From: Chitinophaga sp. XS-30
Lineage (GTDB): Bacteria > Bacteroidota > Bacteroidia > Chitinophagales > Chitinophagaceae
DNA: 64,000 nt
Direction: 5' to 3'
Assembly: GCF_008086345.1 (NCBI RefSeq)
Contig: NZ_CP043006.1
Location: 3,966,032 to 4,030,031 of the forward strand
The position numbers were made by a program, and so were the translations under genes. The stretch's first letter is position 1; each line of letters begins with the position of its first letter. Positions 37,260-46,815 of this stretch are shown in pieces. The notes beneath the pieces were generated by a model. It worked only from the letters and a program-made list of their open reading frames with translations, made no database searches and was not told where the DNA came from.

Positions 37260-38210
37260 ATCATCGATCACAATGATCGTTTTGCCTTTGCTTTTCTTCT
37301 CCCGGCTTGCGGCGATGGCTGCAGCCGCCTGTCCCATGGATATTTTACGGTCTACCGGCACCTTCAGCGTCCCGGCGTCTATCATTTTGGCCAGGGCATC
37401 GAGGGATGCCGGTGTGCCTTTCGTTTCAAAGTTTCCTCCCTGCAGATGACGGGCCTCCAGTTCCTTCTTATCCGCCACAAACATGGTGGTTAGCGCTATG
37501 CCCTGCTCTTTCACGAGGGGCAGCAACCGGGAAAACCCTGCGCGGTCGCTTACAAGATCGATCAATCCGTCAACACCGCCCGGATACATTTTTTTCACCT
37601 GCTCCTCCGGCGGCGCGGATGTATGATCGACCACTGCGGAGGCGCCTAGCCCGAGCACTTGCGTTGCCTTTTCCGCAGACGATGCGGTGGCAATAACATG
37701 GATGCCTTTTGCCGCGGCCATTTGTATGAGGAATGAGCCCACACCGCCTGTGGCGCCGGTAAGCAGCAGCGTCTGGCCTTCCTGTAATCCTGATCTGTGA
37801 AGCAATTGCTGTGCGGTCATTCCCGCGGTGGGCAAGGCTGCTGCATCCGCCAGGGGGATAGTCTCCGGTGCCGGGGTGATCGCCGCGTCTTCGGGAACTA
37901 CCACAAATTCCGCATAGGAGCCTTCTCCCACCGGTGTGTGCAGCATCTGGCCAAATACCCGGTCGCCCTTGCGGAAACGGGTTACGCCCTCCCCTGTTTC
38001 GGTCACTATGCCGGCGCCGTCTACACCGAGGATCAGGGGGAAAACATGCTGCATATGATCTTTCAGTATGCCGTCCACCATCTTCCAGTCAAACGGGTTT
38101 AAACCGGCTGCGGCCAGCCGGATCTTTACCGTACCGGGTTTCACCCCTGGCTCCGGCAGATCGGTCAATTCGGGAATGGCATGGAATGCGGGTACTGTTA
38201 TCGCTTTCAT
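37251..38210 (-). CDS. Zinc-free NADPH quinone oxidoreductase-like MDR protein
   Basis: A 319-residue medium-chain reductase of the quinone oxidoreductase type. The ATG at 38210 begins the typical MKAITVPAFHA strand; an earlier in-frame start only adds 13 residues. It has the substrate-domain motif LGVDGAGIVTETGEGVTRFRKGDRVFG near 75 and the NADPH-binding motif TGATGGVGSFLIQMAAAKG near 145. The catalytic zinc ligands of alcohol dehydrogenases are absent. The likely reaction is NADPH-dependent reduction of quinones or reactive enones; the natural substrate is unknown. Confidence 0.88.
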   Translation of the reverse strand: MKAITVPAFHAIPELTDLPEPGVKPGTVKIRLAAAGLNPFDWKMVDGILKDHMQHVFPLILGVDGAGIVTETGEGVTRFRKGDRVFGQMLHTPVGEGSYAEFVVVPEDAAITPAPETIPLADAAALPTAGMTAQQLLHRSGLQEGQTLLLTGATGGVGSFLIQMAAAKGIHVIATASSAEKATQVLGLGASAVVDHTSAPPEEQVKKMYPGGVDGLIDLVSDRAGFSRLLPLVKEQGIALTTMFVADKKELEARHLQGGNFETKGTPASLDALAKMIDAGTLKVPVDRKISMGQAAAAIAASREKKSKGKTIIVIDDSL

Positions 38211-38300
38211 CTGGAATGTTTTTTCATCTGTGCACAAAGCCGGCTTCACAACGACAATTTAAACAATTTTCAGCCAGATATGCGGGTTTCATTGAAGCAA

Positions 38301-38343
38301 CAATGGTTGGATAATGAACATGCTATTCATCATCCAACCATTG
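38301..38343. terminator. Long inverted repeat between two genes
   Basis: Two 18-bp arms (38301-38318 and 38326-38343) pair with one mismatch around a 7-base loop. It lies 23 bp after the KGG gene's stop and 91 bp upstream of the oxidoreductase start. Only a poor T-run follows on the minus strand. It may end the KGG transcript or serve as an operator. Confidence 0.5.
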
Positions 38344-38365
38344 AAAAACAGAGATCGGATTTCCG

Positions 38366-38746
38366 TTAACGATTTTTACCTGGCTTGCGACCACCTCCGT
38401 GAGATGCTTTGCCTCCCTTGCTGGCGATCATTCTTTGTTTTTCTTTATCCATGGCAGCAAAACCGCGGCGACTGGGCGTACGGGCCGGCTTGGCGGATTC
38501 ATGCGCTGCGGCATCTCCATCGGCCATTTGGGCTTCATGGCGTTTACGCCGGTCGTCCGCATCATATTCATTTTCGTCATAGCCTTCCAGCTGCTGATTC
38601 TTGTCATCATCATATTCGTCCTGCACATCGTCTATTTCATCCAGTTCGTCTTCCCGTCTGTGGTCCGGCCGGCCGGGTGCAGGTGCTGCATACATTTTTC
38701 GCTGTTGCGTTTCCTGGGTTCCGTTAGTGTTTGTTCTTGTGACCAT
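38366..38746 (-). CDS. KGG-repeat acidic protein (stress-related family)
   Basis: A 126-residue very hydrophilic protein. The N-terminal half is acidic (DELDEIDDVQDEYDDD near 33) and probably disordered. The C-terminus carries one KGG motif, RGFAAMDKEKQRMIASKGG at about 94-112, followed by a basic GGGRKPGKNR tail. KGG motifs occur in the GsiB/con-10 stress proteins of Bacillus and fungi. A role in desiccation or stationary-phase stress is a guess from the family. No membrane segment or signal peptide is present. Confidence 0.82.
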   Translation of the reverse strand: MVTRTNTNGTQETQQRKMYAAPAPGRPDHRREDELDEIDDVQDEYDDDKNQQLEGYDENEYDADDRRKRHEAQMADGDAAAHESAKPARTPSRRGFAAMDKEKQRMIASKGGKASHGGGRKPGKNR

Positions 38747-38986
38747 AATTTTAAGGATTTTTGATATGGTGAAATGAAGTTTTCATTGATAATCCTGCTG
38801 TTATGGTGTAATTACCATGCCAACGGAGCTGCCTACGGTTATAGATTGGGGCTGCATATTTAATTGAATGATTAACAATGGATAAGGAAAAATGAAACAA
38901 CTATTGGCTGCGGTCTTTTAATAATTCCTTCCGGAGCAGTGTAGAATTTTATGCACTAAATAAGGCAGTTGTTTCCTTGGATGCAT
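38747..38986. other. Non-coding gap upstream of KGG gene
   Basis: AT-rich sequence that should contain the KGG gene promoter on the minus strand. No gene, clear promoter or structured RNA was recognised; with the following terminator the gap is about 300 bp. Confidence 0.4.
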
Positions 38987-39026
38987 AAAAAAGCGCCCCG
39001 GGATCTGTGGTCCCGGGGCGCTTTTT
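38987..39026. terminator. Strong rho-independent terminator
   Basis: A perfect 11-bp GC-rich stem, GCGCCCCGGGA with TCCCGGGGCGC, has a 7-base loop and is flanked by an A-run and a T-run. It can act on both strands and lies 23 bp after the stop codon of the TPR gene, which it probably serves. Confidence 0.92.
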
Positions 39027-39049
39027 GTATAGATTGTCAGAACGACGGT

Positions 39050-40297
39050 TTACAATGCTTCCAGTTTTTTCTTGACAGCATCCACCTTGTCATTCATGCC
39101 TTTGATAGCGTATATCTTCTGGAGTGCGTAGAGGCAGCTTTCGTAAGTGCGTTTGTCACTGGCTTCCAGTTCGCTTTCTGCGGAGAATCCTGCATCTGCT
39201 TTTTCGAAGAACGGGAGGGACTGGTCCATCAGCTGCTCTACTTTTGTTTGCAGTTCTTTGGCCTTGGCAGAGCTTTGCTGTTTGCTGTCCATACTGTTCA
39301 ACTCTTTGTTGTGCGCTACCGCACGGTTGAAATAGAGGGCGCCCAGCTGGAAATTGGCGGTGGCATCATCTGCTTTCAATTCCAGCGATTTCTTATAGGC
39401 TGTTTCCGCTTTATTCATCAGCTCATCGTAGTTATCTGGCTTCGGCATATCGGCGCCATTTTCGTCACGGGGATTCGCCAGGTTATCCAGACGGATGGCA
39501 TAGTCCAGCTGAAGGCCGAAGTCATCCGGATTTTCCTGTACTTTCTTTTCCATCATGCTCATCAATTCATTGGTTTTACCGGTCTTTGAATAGTAGAGCA
39601 TTTCCATTTCGTTAAAACGCTTGTCTGCCGGGAAAAATACCTTGGCGGAATCGATGGTGGCGATCCAGTTGGCGTTATCACCGCGTTCTTCGTACAGCTG
39701 TGCAAGCACTACGTATAATGCCGGTTCAGCCTTGAATTTCAGCTCGGCAGCTTTCTTCAGCTGTTCAAATGCAGCATCCTTGTTGCCGGCCTGGTTGGCG
39801 GCATAGCCTGCGTAGAATACCATAGCGGTATCGCGGGGAATGCTTCCGCCGAGGTCTTTACCATTATAGAAGTCCTGTATCTCGAACGCTTTTTTGAAAT
39901 AGGCGTAGGAAGAGTCCCATTTCTGCTCATTCAGCTGGCCATAGCCTGCGTTGCCTACGGTGGCATATACATTGAACATCCTGTTTTGCAGTTCCAGGAT
40001 GGCTTCTTTCAGCTTGGGATCTATTTCCAATGCTTTTTTGAAGGATTCGTATGCGGTGATGGCGTCTGCGGCGCTTTTCTCCTTGGTAGCAAGGGCTTCG
40101 TAGATCTTGCCTTTGACATACCAGGTTTTGGCGTCGTTCATGGTTTTTTCATGTTGCAGTGCTGCCTCTATATCTGCTTTTGCTTCATCGAGCTTGTTGC
40201 TTGACAGTTTTTCATCCGCACTATTCACTTTTGCACGCTGCGCCACCGCCGCAAAGCCGACGCTGCAAAAGAGAAGAGATACAAATAGTTTTTTCAT
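39050..40297 (-). CDS. Exported tetratricopeptide repeat protein
   Basis: A 415-residue protein with a signal peptide (residues 1-19, ending AAVAQ). The mature part is a series of helical pairs with TPR spacing, for example AKTWYVKGKIYEALATKEKS near 56, AITAYESFKKALEIDPKLKEA near 80, and ANFQLGALYFNRAVAHNKEL near 315. It may act in the periplasm as a scaffold; no enzyme domain is present. It follows gyrA by 50 bp on the same strand, a neighbourhood often seen in Bacteroidota, and the pair is closed by a strong terminator. Confidence 0.85.
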   Translation of the reverse strand: MKKLFVSLLFCSVGFAAVAQRAKVNSADEKLSSNKLDEAKADIEAALQHEKTMNDAKTWYVKGKIYEALATKEKSAADAITAYESFKKALEIDPKLKEAILELQNRMFNVYATVGNAGYGQLNEQKWDSSYAYFKKAFEIQDFYNGKDLGGSIPRDTAMVFYAGYAANQAGNKDAAFEQLKKAAELKFKAEPALYVVLAQLYEERGDNANWIATIDSAKVFFPADKRFNEMEMLYYSKTGKTNELMSMMEKKVQENPDDFGLQLDYAIRLDNLANPRDENGADMPKPDNYDELMNKAETAYKKSLELKADDATANFQLGALYFNRAVAHNKELNSMDSKQQSSAKAKELQTKVEQLMDQSLPFFEKADAGFSAESELEASDKRTYESCLYALQKIYAIKGMNDKVDAVKKKLEAL

Positions 40298-40347
40298 GTA
40301 ACTCAGGTTTTTTAATTATCGTTAATTGTTTATGGTTCGCAAGAAGT

Positions 40348-42939
40348 TTAAGCTTCTGTGTCTGTTTCCGGCGTTTCTGCCGCCGGTGCGTCGCCGCTAT
40401 CGTCCCCGGTTCCTTCTCCTTCATTTTCAGTGGCTTCGCCTTCTGCCAGCAGTTCCACTTCTTCTTCCTGTTCATCGAGGCGGGCGACGGCAGCAATTTC
40501 GTCGGAATCATCCATCCGGATGAGCCGTACGCCCTGAGTTGCACGGCCGGCTTCGCGGATGTCCGCTATGGCCATTCTGATAGTGATGCCGGATTTACAG
40601 GTGATCATCAGGTCGTTCGTTTCCGTAACGTCCAGGATGGCGATCAATGGCCCTGTTTTTTCTGTAACACTGATGGTTTTCACCCCTTTTCCCCCTCTGT
40701 TGGTGATGCGGTATTCTTCAATATCTGTACGTTTACCAAATCCTTTTTCCGATACTACGAGTACGGTACGGGTTTTATCCTCCTTATCAACACAAATCAT
40801 ACCAACTACCTCATCCTTTTCATTGTCCACCTCGATGCCTCTCACGCCAATAGCCCCGCGGCCGGTATCGCGTACGGTCTTTTCCGGGAAACGGATGGCG
40901 CGGCCGCTGCGGATGGCCATCATGATCTCGCTGTTACCGTTGGTGAGCTTGGCTTCCAGCAATTGGTCGCCTTCATTCACGGTGATAGCGTTAACTCCGT
41001 TCTGACGCGGACGGCTGAACTCTTCCAGCAGTGTTTTCTTGATGATGCCGTTGCGGGTGCAGAGCACGATATAATGATTATTGATAAAGTCCTTGTCGCC
41101 CAGGTCCTTGATATCGATGATCGCCCGGATCTTGTCGTCAGACGGAATGGTGATCAGGTTCTGGATGGCGCGGCCTTTGCTTTGCTTCTCTCCTTCCGGT
41201 ATCTCATACACTTTCAGCCAGTAACAGCGGCCTTTTTCCGTGAAGAACAGCATGGTATGGTGGGTGGAGGCTACGAACAGATGTTCGATATAATCCGTAT
41301 CCCTTGTTTTTCCGCCGATGGCTCCGCGGCCGCCGCGCTTCTGCTGCCGGTAATCATATGCTGATGTGCGTTTGATATAACCGAGATGAGAAATGGTGAT
41401 CACCACATCTTCTTCCGCGATGATATCCTCGATGCGCATTTCCGCAGCGAGATATTGTATTTCCGTTCTGCGTTCGTCGCCGAATTTTTTCTTTACTTCC
41501 GCCAGTTCGTCTTTGATGATCTGCATACGCAGGCCTTCATCGCCGAGGATCTCTTTCAGTCTGCCGATGAGTTTCATGATATCTTCATATTCTTCACGGA
41601 TCTTGTCGCGCTCCATGCCGGTGAGCCTTTGCAGGCGCAACTCCAGAATAGCTTTGGCCTGTATTTCGCTCAGCCCGAAGCTGGTCATCAGTCCTTCGCG
41701 CGCAATTTCCGGTGTGGAAGAGTTGCGGATCAGGGCGATCACTTCATCCAGATGATCGAGCGCGATGAGGTAACCTGCGAGAATATGCGCTTTTTTCTCC
41801 GCTTCGCGCAATTCATACTGCGTTCTGCGGGTCACTACTTCGTGCCGGAACTCTACGAATTCAGCCAGCAGCTCCTTCAGGTTCATCACGCGCGGACGGC
41901 CTTTCACCAGCACAACGTTGTTGATGCCGTAGGAGGTTTGCAGTTCGGAATATTTATAAAGCTGGTTGATAATGACGTTGGGAATGGCTTCACGTTTCAG
42001 GTCTATCACGAGGCGCATGCCATCGCGATCCGATTCGTCGCGCACATCGGAAATACCTTCGATCACCTTGTCATTCACCAGTTGTGCTATCTTCTGATGC
42101 AGTACGGCCTTGTTGATCTGATAAGGCAGTTCATATATGATGAGCTTTTCCTTGCCGGCTTTGGTCGTTTCCGAATTGATCTTGCCGCGTACCACTACCC
42201 TTCCGCGGCCGGTCTCGAATCCCTGCTTCACTCCCTCGAAGCCGTAAATGATACCGCCGGTAGGAAAGTCGGGCGCCTTTACATGCTTGATCAGTTCATC
42301 GATGGTAATGTCTTTGTTATCGATCATGGCATGCAGGCCGTCCACCAGTTCAGAGAGATTATGGGGCATGATATTGGTGGCCATACCTACGGCAATACCG
42401 GAGGCGCCGTTGGCCAGCAGGTTGGGAATACGGGTGGGCAATACTACGGGCTCTTCCAGCGTATCGTCAAAGTTCAGGGTGAAATCCACCGTTTCCTTAT
42501 CCAGATCGTCCAGCATGGCTTCCGCGATCTTCTGCAGGCGGACCTCCGTATAACGCATGGCAGCGGGCATATCACCGTCAATCGAACCGAAGTTTCCCTG
42601 TCCGTCGATCAGCAGGTAGCGCAAAGACCAGGGCTGCGCCATACGCACCATCGTGTCGTAAACGGAAGCATCCCCATGCGGGTGATACTTACCCATCACA
42701 TCCCCTACCACACGGGCGGACTTTTTGTAAGGTTTGTTATGGGTGTTCCCCAACTCATTCATCCCGAACAGTACCCGGCGATGCACCGGTTTGAACCCAT
42801 CCCGCGCATCCGGAAGCGCACGTCCCACGATCACCGACATGGAATAGTCGATGTACGCGGTTTTCATCTGCTCCTCGATGTTGACCTGAACAATTCTACC
42901 TTCCTTTTGATTGTCTTGATTGTCCGTATTCTCTATCAT
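40348..42939 (-). CDS. gyrA: DNA gyrase subunit A
   Basis: An 863-residue gyrase A subunit. The breakage-reunion domain carries the catalytic Tyr130 in AAMRYTE and the DNA gate around [19 protein letters not shown] near 84-102. The C-terminal beta-pinwheel includes the GyrA box [12 protein letters not shown] near 558. The protein ends in an acidic tail rich in Glu and Asp, as in many gyrases. At the position equivalent to E. coli Ser83, the residue most often changed in quinolone resistance, there is Ala91; the neighbouring Ser92 and Asp95 are kept. Confidence 0.97.
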   Translation of the reverse strand: MIENTDNQDNQKEGRIVQVNIEEQMKTAYIDYSMSVIVGRALPDARDGFKPVHRRVLFGMNELGNTHNKPYKKSARVVGDVMGKYHPHGDASVYDTMVRMAQPWSLRYLLIDGQGNFGSIDGDMPAAMRYTEVRLQKIAEAMLDDLDKETVDFTLNFDDTLEEPVVLPTRIPNLLANGASGIAVGMATNIMPHNLSELVDGLHAMIDNKDITIDELIKHVKAPDFPTGGIIYGFEGVKQGFETGRGRVVVRGKINSETTKAGKEKLIIYELPYQINKAVLHQKIAQLVNDKVIEGISDVRDESDRDGMRLVIDLKREAIPNVIINQLYKYSELQTSYGINNVVLVKGRPRVMNLKELLAEFVEFRHEVVTRRTQYELREAEKKAHILAGYLIALDHLDEVIALIRNSSTPEIAREGLMTSFGLSEIQAKAILELRLQRLTGMERDKIREEYEDIMKLIGRLKEILGDEGLRMQIIKDELAEVKKKFGDERRTEIQYLAAEMRIEDIIAEEDVVITISHLGYIKRTSAYDYRQQKRGGRGAIGGKTRDTDYIEHLFVASTHHTMLFFTEKGRCYWLKVYEIPEGEKQSKGRAIQNLITIPSDDKIRAIIDIKDLGDKDFINNHYIVLCTRNGIIKKTLLEEFSRPRQNGVNAITVNEGDQLLEAKLTNGNSEIMMAIRSGRAIRFPEKTVRDTGRGAIGVRGIEVDNEKDEVVGMICVDKEDKTRTVLVVSEKGFGKRTDIEEYRITNRGGKGVKTISVTEKTGPLIAILDVTETNDLMITCKSGITIRMAIADIREAGRATQGVRLIRMDDSDEIAAVARLDEQEEEVELLAEGEATENEGEGTGDDSGDAPAAETPETDTEA

Positions 42940-43310
42940 TATGTTATTGGTTTACAGGTTTTTCAGTCCCATTAAATGAAGAGCAAATATAACGCTTTCG
43001 CCGCGAATTCAGAGGGTTTGGGGGCTTAATGTTAATAAATAAGAAGGGTCTCCGGTAATGGGGGCAGATTGGTGCTTAAAACAAATTATACTACTTTCGC
43101 GTCATCTCCGGCAAATGTTCTATATATGCAAATTTTGCTATATACCAGCTTGCTTCAGATTGGCAAGCTATTTGTTTATAACCCTGTGAAAATCAAAGCC
43201 TAATTGGGAGAGAGAATGGATTCAGGCCAGGCCGGAACGCCCGTTTATACGAACATTGGCCCGAATTTTATTGTTACTCCCTGATAGTTTTAACCAGTTC
43301 TATAAAAATT
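42940..43310. other. Divergent promoter gap between gyrA and saccharopine dehydrogenase-like gene
   Basis: This 371-bp region contains no established gene. A 25-codon frame at 43126-43203 starts with ATG, but it overlaps a short hairpin (AGCTTGC with GCAAGCT, 43147-43169) and has no recognisable product. The promoters for both flanking genes must lie here. Confidence 0.45.
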
Positions 43311-44636
43311 ATGAAGAACATTCTATTGTTTGGTGCCGGCAAATCTGCTACGTGTCTGATAGATTATTTGCTGGCAAATGCTCCACGGCAAAAATGGCAT
43401 ATTACGGTGGCGGATAATGACCTCATGCTCATCAAATCAAAGATCGGCAAGTCATATTACGCCACACCGGCTGCTATCGATATCAAAGACCAGGCGGTGC
43501 GGCAGCAGCTGATACAGGAAACCGACCTGGTGATCTCCCTGTTACCGCCGGCGCTGCACATTATCATCGCGAAAGACTGTCTGCGGTCCTCCAAAAACCT
43601 GCTGACCGCTTCTTATATCGATCCGGAGATCCGGAAACTGGAGAAAGATATAGAGAAAGCCGGCCTCCTCTTTATGTACGAAATGGGACTGGACCCGGGG
43701 ATCGACCATATGTCCGCCATGAAACTGATCCATTCCATTGAAAAAAAAGGCGGGCAGATATTTTCCTTCAAATCTTACTGCGGCGGACTGGTTTCCCCCG
43801 AGAGCAACGATAATCCCTGGCAGTACAAAATATCCTGGAATTCCCGCAATATCGTATTGGCAGGCACCTCCGGCGCCATCTACCGCGAAAAGGGCAAAGT
43901 GAAGGAAGTCGGGTACGCTCAGCTGTTCGATCAGTCCAAAACCGTGCAGGTCCCCGGCCTCGGCAAACTGGCCTATTACCCCAACCGGGATTCGCTGAGT
44001 TATGTGGATGTGTATTCACTGGGCAATATTCCCACTTTCATGCGGGCGACCCTGCGGTATCCGGATTTTTGCGAGGGCTGGAACGCGCTCGTCAAACTGG
44101 GACTGACGGACGATGCGCAGAAGATGGACACGACCAATATGCCTTATTTCAAATGGGCGGCGCAGCACGTCAAAGTGGACAAGCAGCTGAGCCATGAAGA
44201 GAATATTGCGAAGTTCCTCGGCGTCAGCAGCAAAAGCAAGCTGATCCGTCAGCTGAAATTCCTCGGTATCCTTAACGGAGACCTGATCAATCAGGGCGAA
44301 CAGACCAGTGCCGGTGTACTGCAGCATGTGCTGGATGTACGGCTGAAAATGGAGCCTTCGGACAAGGATATGATCGTGATGCTGCACGAGATAGAGTTTG
44401 AGCGCCGGAATATGGCCACGAAACTGCACAGCTATATGATCGTGCAGGGGGAGGATAATCTCCGTACTGCCATGGCCAAAACGGTTGGGCTGCCATTGGG
44501 GATCATGGCCAAACTGCTGCTTTCCGGCAATCTCCAGCTGAAAGGCCTGCATGTTCCCGTGATGCCCGAGGTATATAACCCGGTGCTGCGGGAACTGGAA
44601 GAGCACGACATCCGGTTTGAGGAGAGTTTTGAATAG
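43311..44636 (+). CDS. Saccharopine dehydrogenase family protein
   Basis: A 441-residue NAD(P)-dependent enzyme. The Rossmann start is ILLFGAGKSATCLIDYLL at residue 4, and the C-terminal catalytic domain begins around GLDPGIDHMSAMKLIHSIE near 126. The NPWQYKISWNSRNIVLAG stretch near 164 is characteristic of the LYS9-type group. Relatives act in lysine or polyamine metabolism, producing or cleaving saccharopine-like compounds. No partner gene (such as a lysine-ketoglutarate reductase) is adjacent, so the actual substrate is open. Confidence 0.88.
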   Translation: MKNILLFGAGKSATCLIDYLLANAPRQKWHITVADNDLMLIKSKIGKSYYATPAAIDIKDQAVRQQLIQETDLVISLLPPALHIIIAKDCLRSSKNLLTASYIDPEIRKLEKDIEKAGLLFMYEMGLDPGIDHMSAMKLIHSIEKKGGQIFSFKSYCGGLVSPESNDNPWQYKISWNSRNIVLAGTSGAIYREKGKVKEVGYAQLFDQSKTVQVPGLGKLAYYPNRDSLSYVDVYSLGNIPTFMRATLRYPDFCEGWNALVKLGLTDDAQKMDTTNMPYFKWAAQHVKVDKQLSHEENIAKFLGVSSKSKLIRQLKFLGILNGDLINQGEQTSAGVLQHVLDVRLKMEPSDKDMIVMLHEIEFERRNMATKLHSYMIVQGEDNLRTAMAKTVGLPLGIMAKLLLSGNLQLKGLHVPVMPEVYNPVLRELEEHDIRFEESFE

Positions 44637-44760
44637 ATTTTAATGCAGCGGCAGTCAAAAGCAGGCCACGCCCGGGTATCCGGCAACGAAATGCTTTCGT
44701 TGATGTGATCGCCCGCCCGTTACATTGCTGCGGACAGCCTCGTTTTCTGTATGCTGATCA

Positions 44761-45438
44761 TTAAATGAGGATATTCAGCAGTTCCTCCATGCCCGCCACG
44801 GCGGGTTTTTCTATAAGATGGTACCCGCTATCCCTGACCGGCGGTATCTTTTTGTCAATGATATATTTCGGTATCTCCCCGCGCAGATAATCCACCAGTC
44901 CCGCTGCGGGATATACATTCAGCGAAGTGCCGATCAGCACGAACACATCTGCCTGCACAATTTCCAGCACGGCGGGCTCGATCATGGTCACGGCTTCCCC
45001 GAACCAGACCACATGCGGCCGGAATTGTCCGCCATCGGGTGCCAGGTCCCCTATCTTGATGTCATCCATGTAAGGGTATAGTGTGCGCTCATCGATATCG
45101 CTTCTCATTTTCATGATCTCACCGTGGAGATGGAGCACTTTGGTGGAACCGGCACGTTCATGGAGATCGTCAATATTCTGGGTGATGATGCGTACGTCAA
45201 AATGCTCTTCCAGCGTGGCGAGGCCGGTATGCGCGGCATTGGGTTGCGCGTTCATGACATCGCGGCGGCGCAGGTTGTAGAAGTCCAGCACCAGCGCCGG
45301 GTTCTTTTCCCAGCCTGCCGGCGATGCTACTTCGTAAATGTCGTATCCTTCCCAGAGGCCGTCGCTGTCGCGGAAAGTACGAAGTCCGCTTTCTGCGCTG
45401 ATGCCGGCGCCGGTGAGCACTACAAGTTTCGGTTTCAT
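44761..45438 (-). CDS. Sirtuin NAD-dependent deacylase lacking zinc cysteines
   Basis: A 225-residue Sir2-family protein (CobB-like). It starts at the ATG at 45438, which gives MKPKLVVLTGAGISAESGLRT, the NAD-binding motif. The TQNIDDLHERAG motif is near 87 and the catalytic His105 is in HLHGE. A YNLRR motif at 54-58 matches the Tyr/Arg pair that class III sirtuins use to bind succinyl or malonyl lysine, so desuccinylase activity is likely. The four cysteines of the structural zinc site are absent; the region reads MRSDIDERTLYPYMDDIKIG. That loss seems usual for Bacteroidota sirtuins. Confidence 0.9.
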   Translation of the reverse strand: MKPKLVVLTGAGISAESGLRTFRDSDGLWEGYDIYEVASPAGWEKNPALVLDFYNLRRRDVMNAQPNAAHTGLATLEEHFDVRIITQNIDDLHERAGSTKVLHLHGEIMKMRSDIDERTLYPYMDDIKIGDLAPDGGQFRPHVVWFGEAVTMIEPAVLEIVQADVFVLIGTSLNVYPAAGLVDYLRGEIPKYIIDKKIPPVRDSGYHLIEKPAVAGMEELLNILI

Positions 45439-45499
45439 CGGTTTATATTTAATGTTCAGCACCTTTTCTCAGATCTTGTGCGGCTCCGGAACAGGAGAA

Positions 45500-45530
45500 A
45501 CAAACAAAAAACCCGGAATATGATTCCGGG
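45500..45530 (-). terminator. Terminator after EVE-domain gene
   Basis: A perfect 8-bp stem, CCCGGAAT with ATTCCGGG (3-base loop), is followed on the minus strand by a T-run. It lies 80 bp after the EVE gene stop and upstream of the sirtuin gene. Confidence 0.8.
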
Positions 45531-45609
45531 CAATATCTGTAAATGATCGCAAATTCTGCTGTGCTGCGGGTTACAAATTACGCAAAAAAAATTACCGGCA
45601 AAGGGGACC

Positions 45610-46017
45610 TTACATGCCGGCCATTTCCATGATCTTTTCATATTCCGCTTCCTTCACAGCACCCACAGATAATCTGCCAAGGCGGATCAGGTCCATATTG
45701 GCGAGACTTTTCTCTGCTTTCATCTGGGCAAGGGTAACGGGTTTTTTCAGTTTTTTGAAGGGTTTGAGATCCACCGCTACCCAGGCGGGGTCTGGTGTGG
45801 TAGGGTCCTGGTAATGTTCTTTCACCACTTTGGCAATACCCACGATCTCCAGCCCTTCATTGCTGTGATACCAGAACACGATATCTCCTTTTTTCATGGC
45901 TTTGAGATTGTTGCGCGCGGCATAATTCCGCACGCCGTCCCAGAAGGTCTGCCCATCTTTAACAAATTGATCCCAGGAGTACTTGAAGGGTTCGGATTTA
46001 ACTAACCAGTATTGCAT
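45610..46017 (-). CDS. EVE domain protein (PUA-like)
   Basis: A 135-residue protein filling one EVE domain. It begins MQYWLVKSEPFKYSWDQ at the ATG at 46017; the open frame extends 105 bp upstream into the previous gene and was not used. The motif GVRNYAARNNLKAMKKGDIVFWYHS near 29 is the typical EVE/thymocyte-nuclear-protein core, which binds modified bases in nucleic acid. A role in RNA or modified-DNA recognition is inferred from the family; no restriction partner gene is adjacent. Confidence 0.9.
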   Translation of the reverse strand: MQYWLVKSEPFKYSWDQFVKDGQTFWDGVRNYAARNNLKAMKKGDIVFWYHSNEGLEIVGIAKVVKEHYQDPTTPDPAWVAVDLKPFKKLKKPVTLAQMKAEKSLANMDLIRLGRLSVGAVKEAEYEKIMEMAGM

Positions 46018-46048
46018 GATGAACTGAATTGGGTTGAGTTGATACGAT

Positions 46049-46768
46049 TTACCAGCCGCTGGCCAGTACGTCCGCAATATGCATGATCCTGATATTGTGC
46101 CCGTGTTTGCGGATATAGCCATCCAGGTGCATCAGGCAGCTCAGATCTGTAGAAATGAGATAATCGGCGCCGCTGTCGATCGCATTGAGCACTTTCTGCT
46201 CTCCCATGCCCATGGATATCGGCTCGAATTTCACGGAGAAGGTGCCGCCGAATCCGCAGCAGACTTCGCAATCGGTCATTTCTTTGAGTTCCAGGCCTTT
46301 TACTTTGGACAGCAGTTTGCGCGGCCCTTCCTTGATGCCGCATTCGCGGAGGGCGCCGCAGGCATCGTGATAGGTACCGGTACCTTCGAGGGTAGCGCCG
46401 AGGTCGCTGACATGCAGCACGTCTGTCAGGAATTCCGTGAATTCGTAGAGGTTCTTCCTGAGCAGCTTTACATCGTTATGTGCGGCGGAATTATCGAACA
46501 GCTTGCCATAATAATTGCGGACAAACCCGGAACAGGAGCCGCTTGGCGAAACAATGTAATCATACGTCCGGAAGTCTTTCAGGAATTTGGTGGCCACGGA
46601 GCGGCACTCGTCCTGATAACCGGCGTTGAACGCGGGCTGGCCGCAACAGGTTTGCTCTGTATTGTAACTCACGTTGCATCCCAGCTTCTCCAGCACCTTT
46701 ACCATATTAAAAGCGGTTTCAGGAAAGAGCTGGTCTACGAAGCATGGTATAAAAAGCTGTACGTTCAT
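46049..46768 (-). CDS. LutA/YkgE-type Fe-S oxidoreductase subunit
   Basis: A 239-residue protein made of two cysteine-rich (CCG) domains. The motifs are TCCGQPAFNAGY near 40 with FIPCF at residue 7, and CEVCCGFGGTF near 172 with DACGALREC near 134. These ligate iron-sulfur centres like those of heterodisulfide reductase. In Bacillus, LutA with LutB and LutC oxidises lactate. LutB and LutC are not seen here, so the partners are elsewhere or absent. It lies 31 bp upstream of the EVE gene. Confidence 0.9.
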   Translation of the reverse strand: MNVQLFIPCFVDQLFPETAFNMVKVLEKLGCNVSYNTEQTCCGQPAFNAGYQDECRSVATKFLKDFRTYDYIVSPSGSCSGFVRNYYGKLFDNSAAHNDVKLLRKNLYEFTEFLTDVLHVSDLGATLEGTGTYHDACGALRECGIKEGPRKLLSKVKGLELKEMTDCEVCCGFGGTFSVKFEPISMGMGEQKVLNAIDSGADYLISTDLSCLMHLDGYIRKHGHNIRIMHIADVLASGW

Positions 46769-46815
46769 GCAGTATCAGTATCAGATGATGGTCATAAAGA
46801 TAATTAACCGCTGCT

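Noticed and set aside
38314..38764. Open frames of 121-137 residues antisense to the KGG-protein gene
   Set aside because: The KGG motif and the acidic composition on the minus strand are coherent; the plus-strand frames are low-complexity shadows.
41386..42975. 529-residue open frame antisense to gyrA
   Set aside because: It is the complement of a conserved gene and has no family motifs; long antisense frames are common here because of the codon use.
43126..43203. 25-codon frame upstream of the saccharopine dehydrogenase-like gene, as a leader peptide
   Set aside because: It has no run of regulatory codons and no attenuator with a T-run before the gene, so it is mentioned only within the gap.
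45610..46768. EVE-domain and LutA-like genes as a defence island
   Set aside because: An EVE domain alone is not evidence of defence; the neighbours are ordinary metabolic genes and no restriction or methylase gene is near.
46079..46807. 242-residue frame antisense to the LutA-like gene
   Set aside because: The CCG cysteine motifs on the minus strand settle the coding strand.
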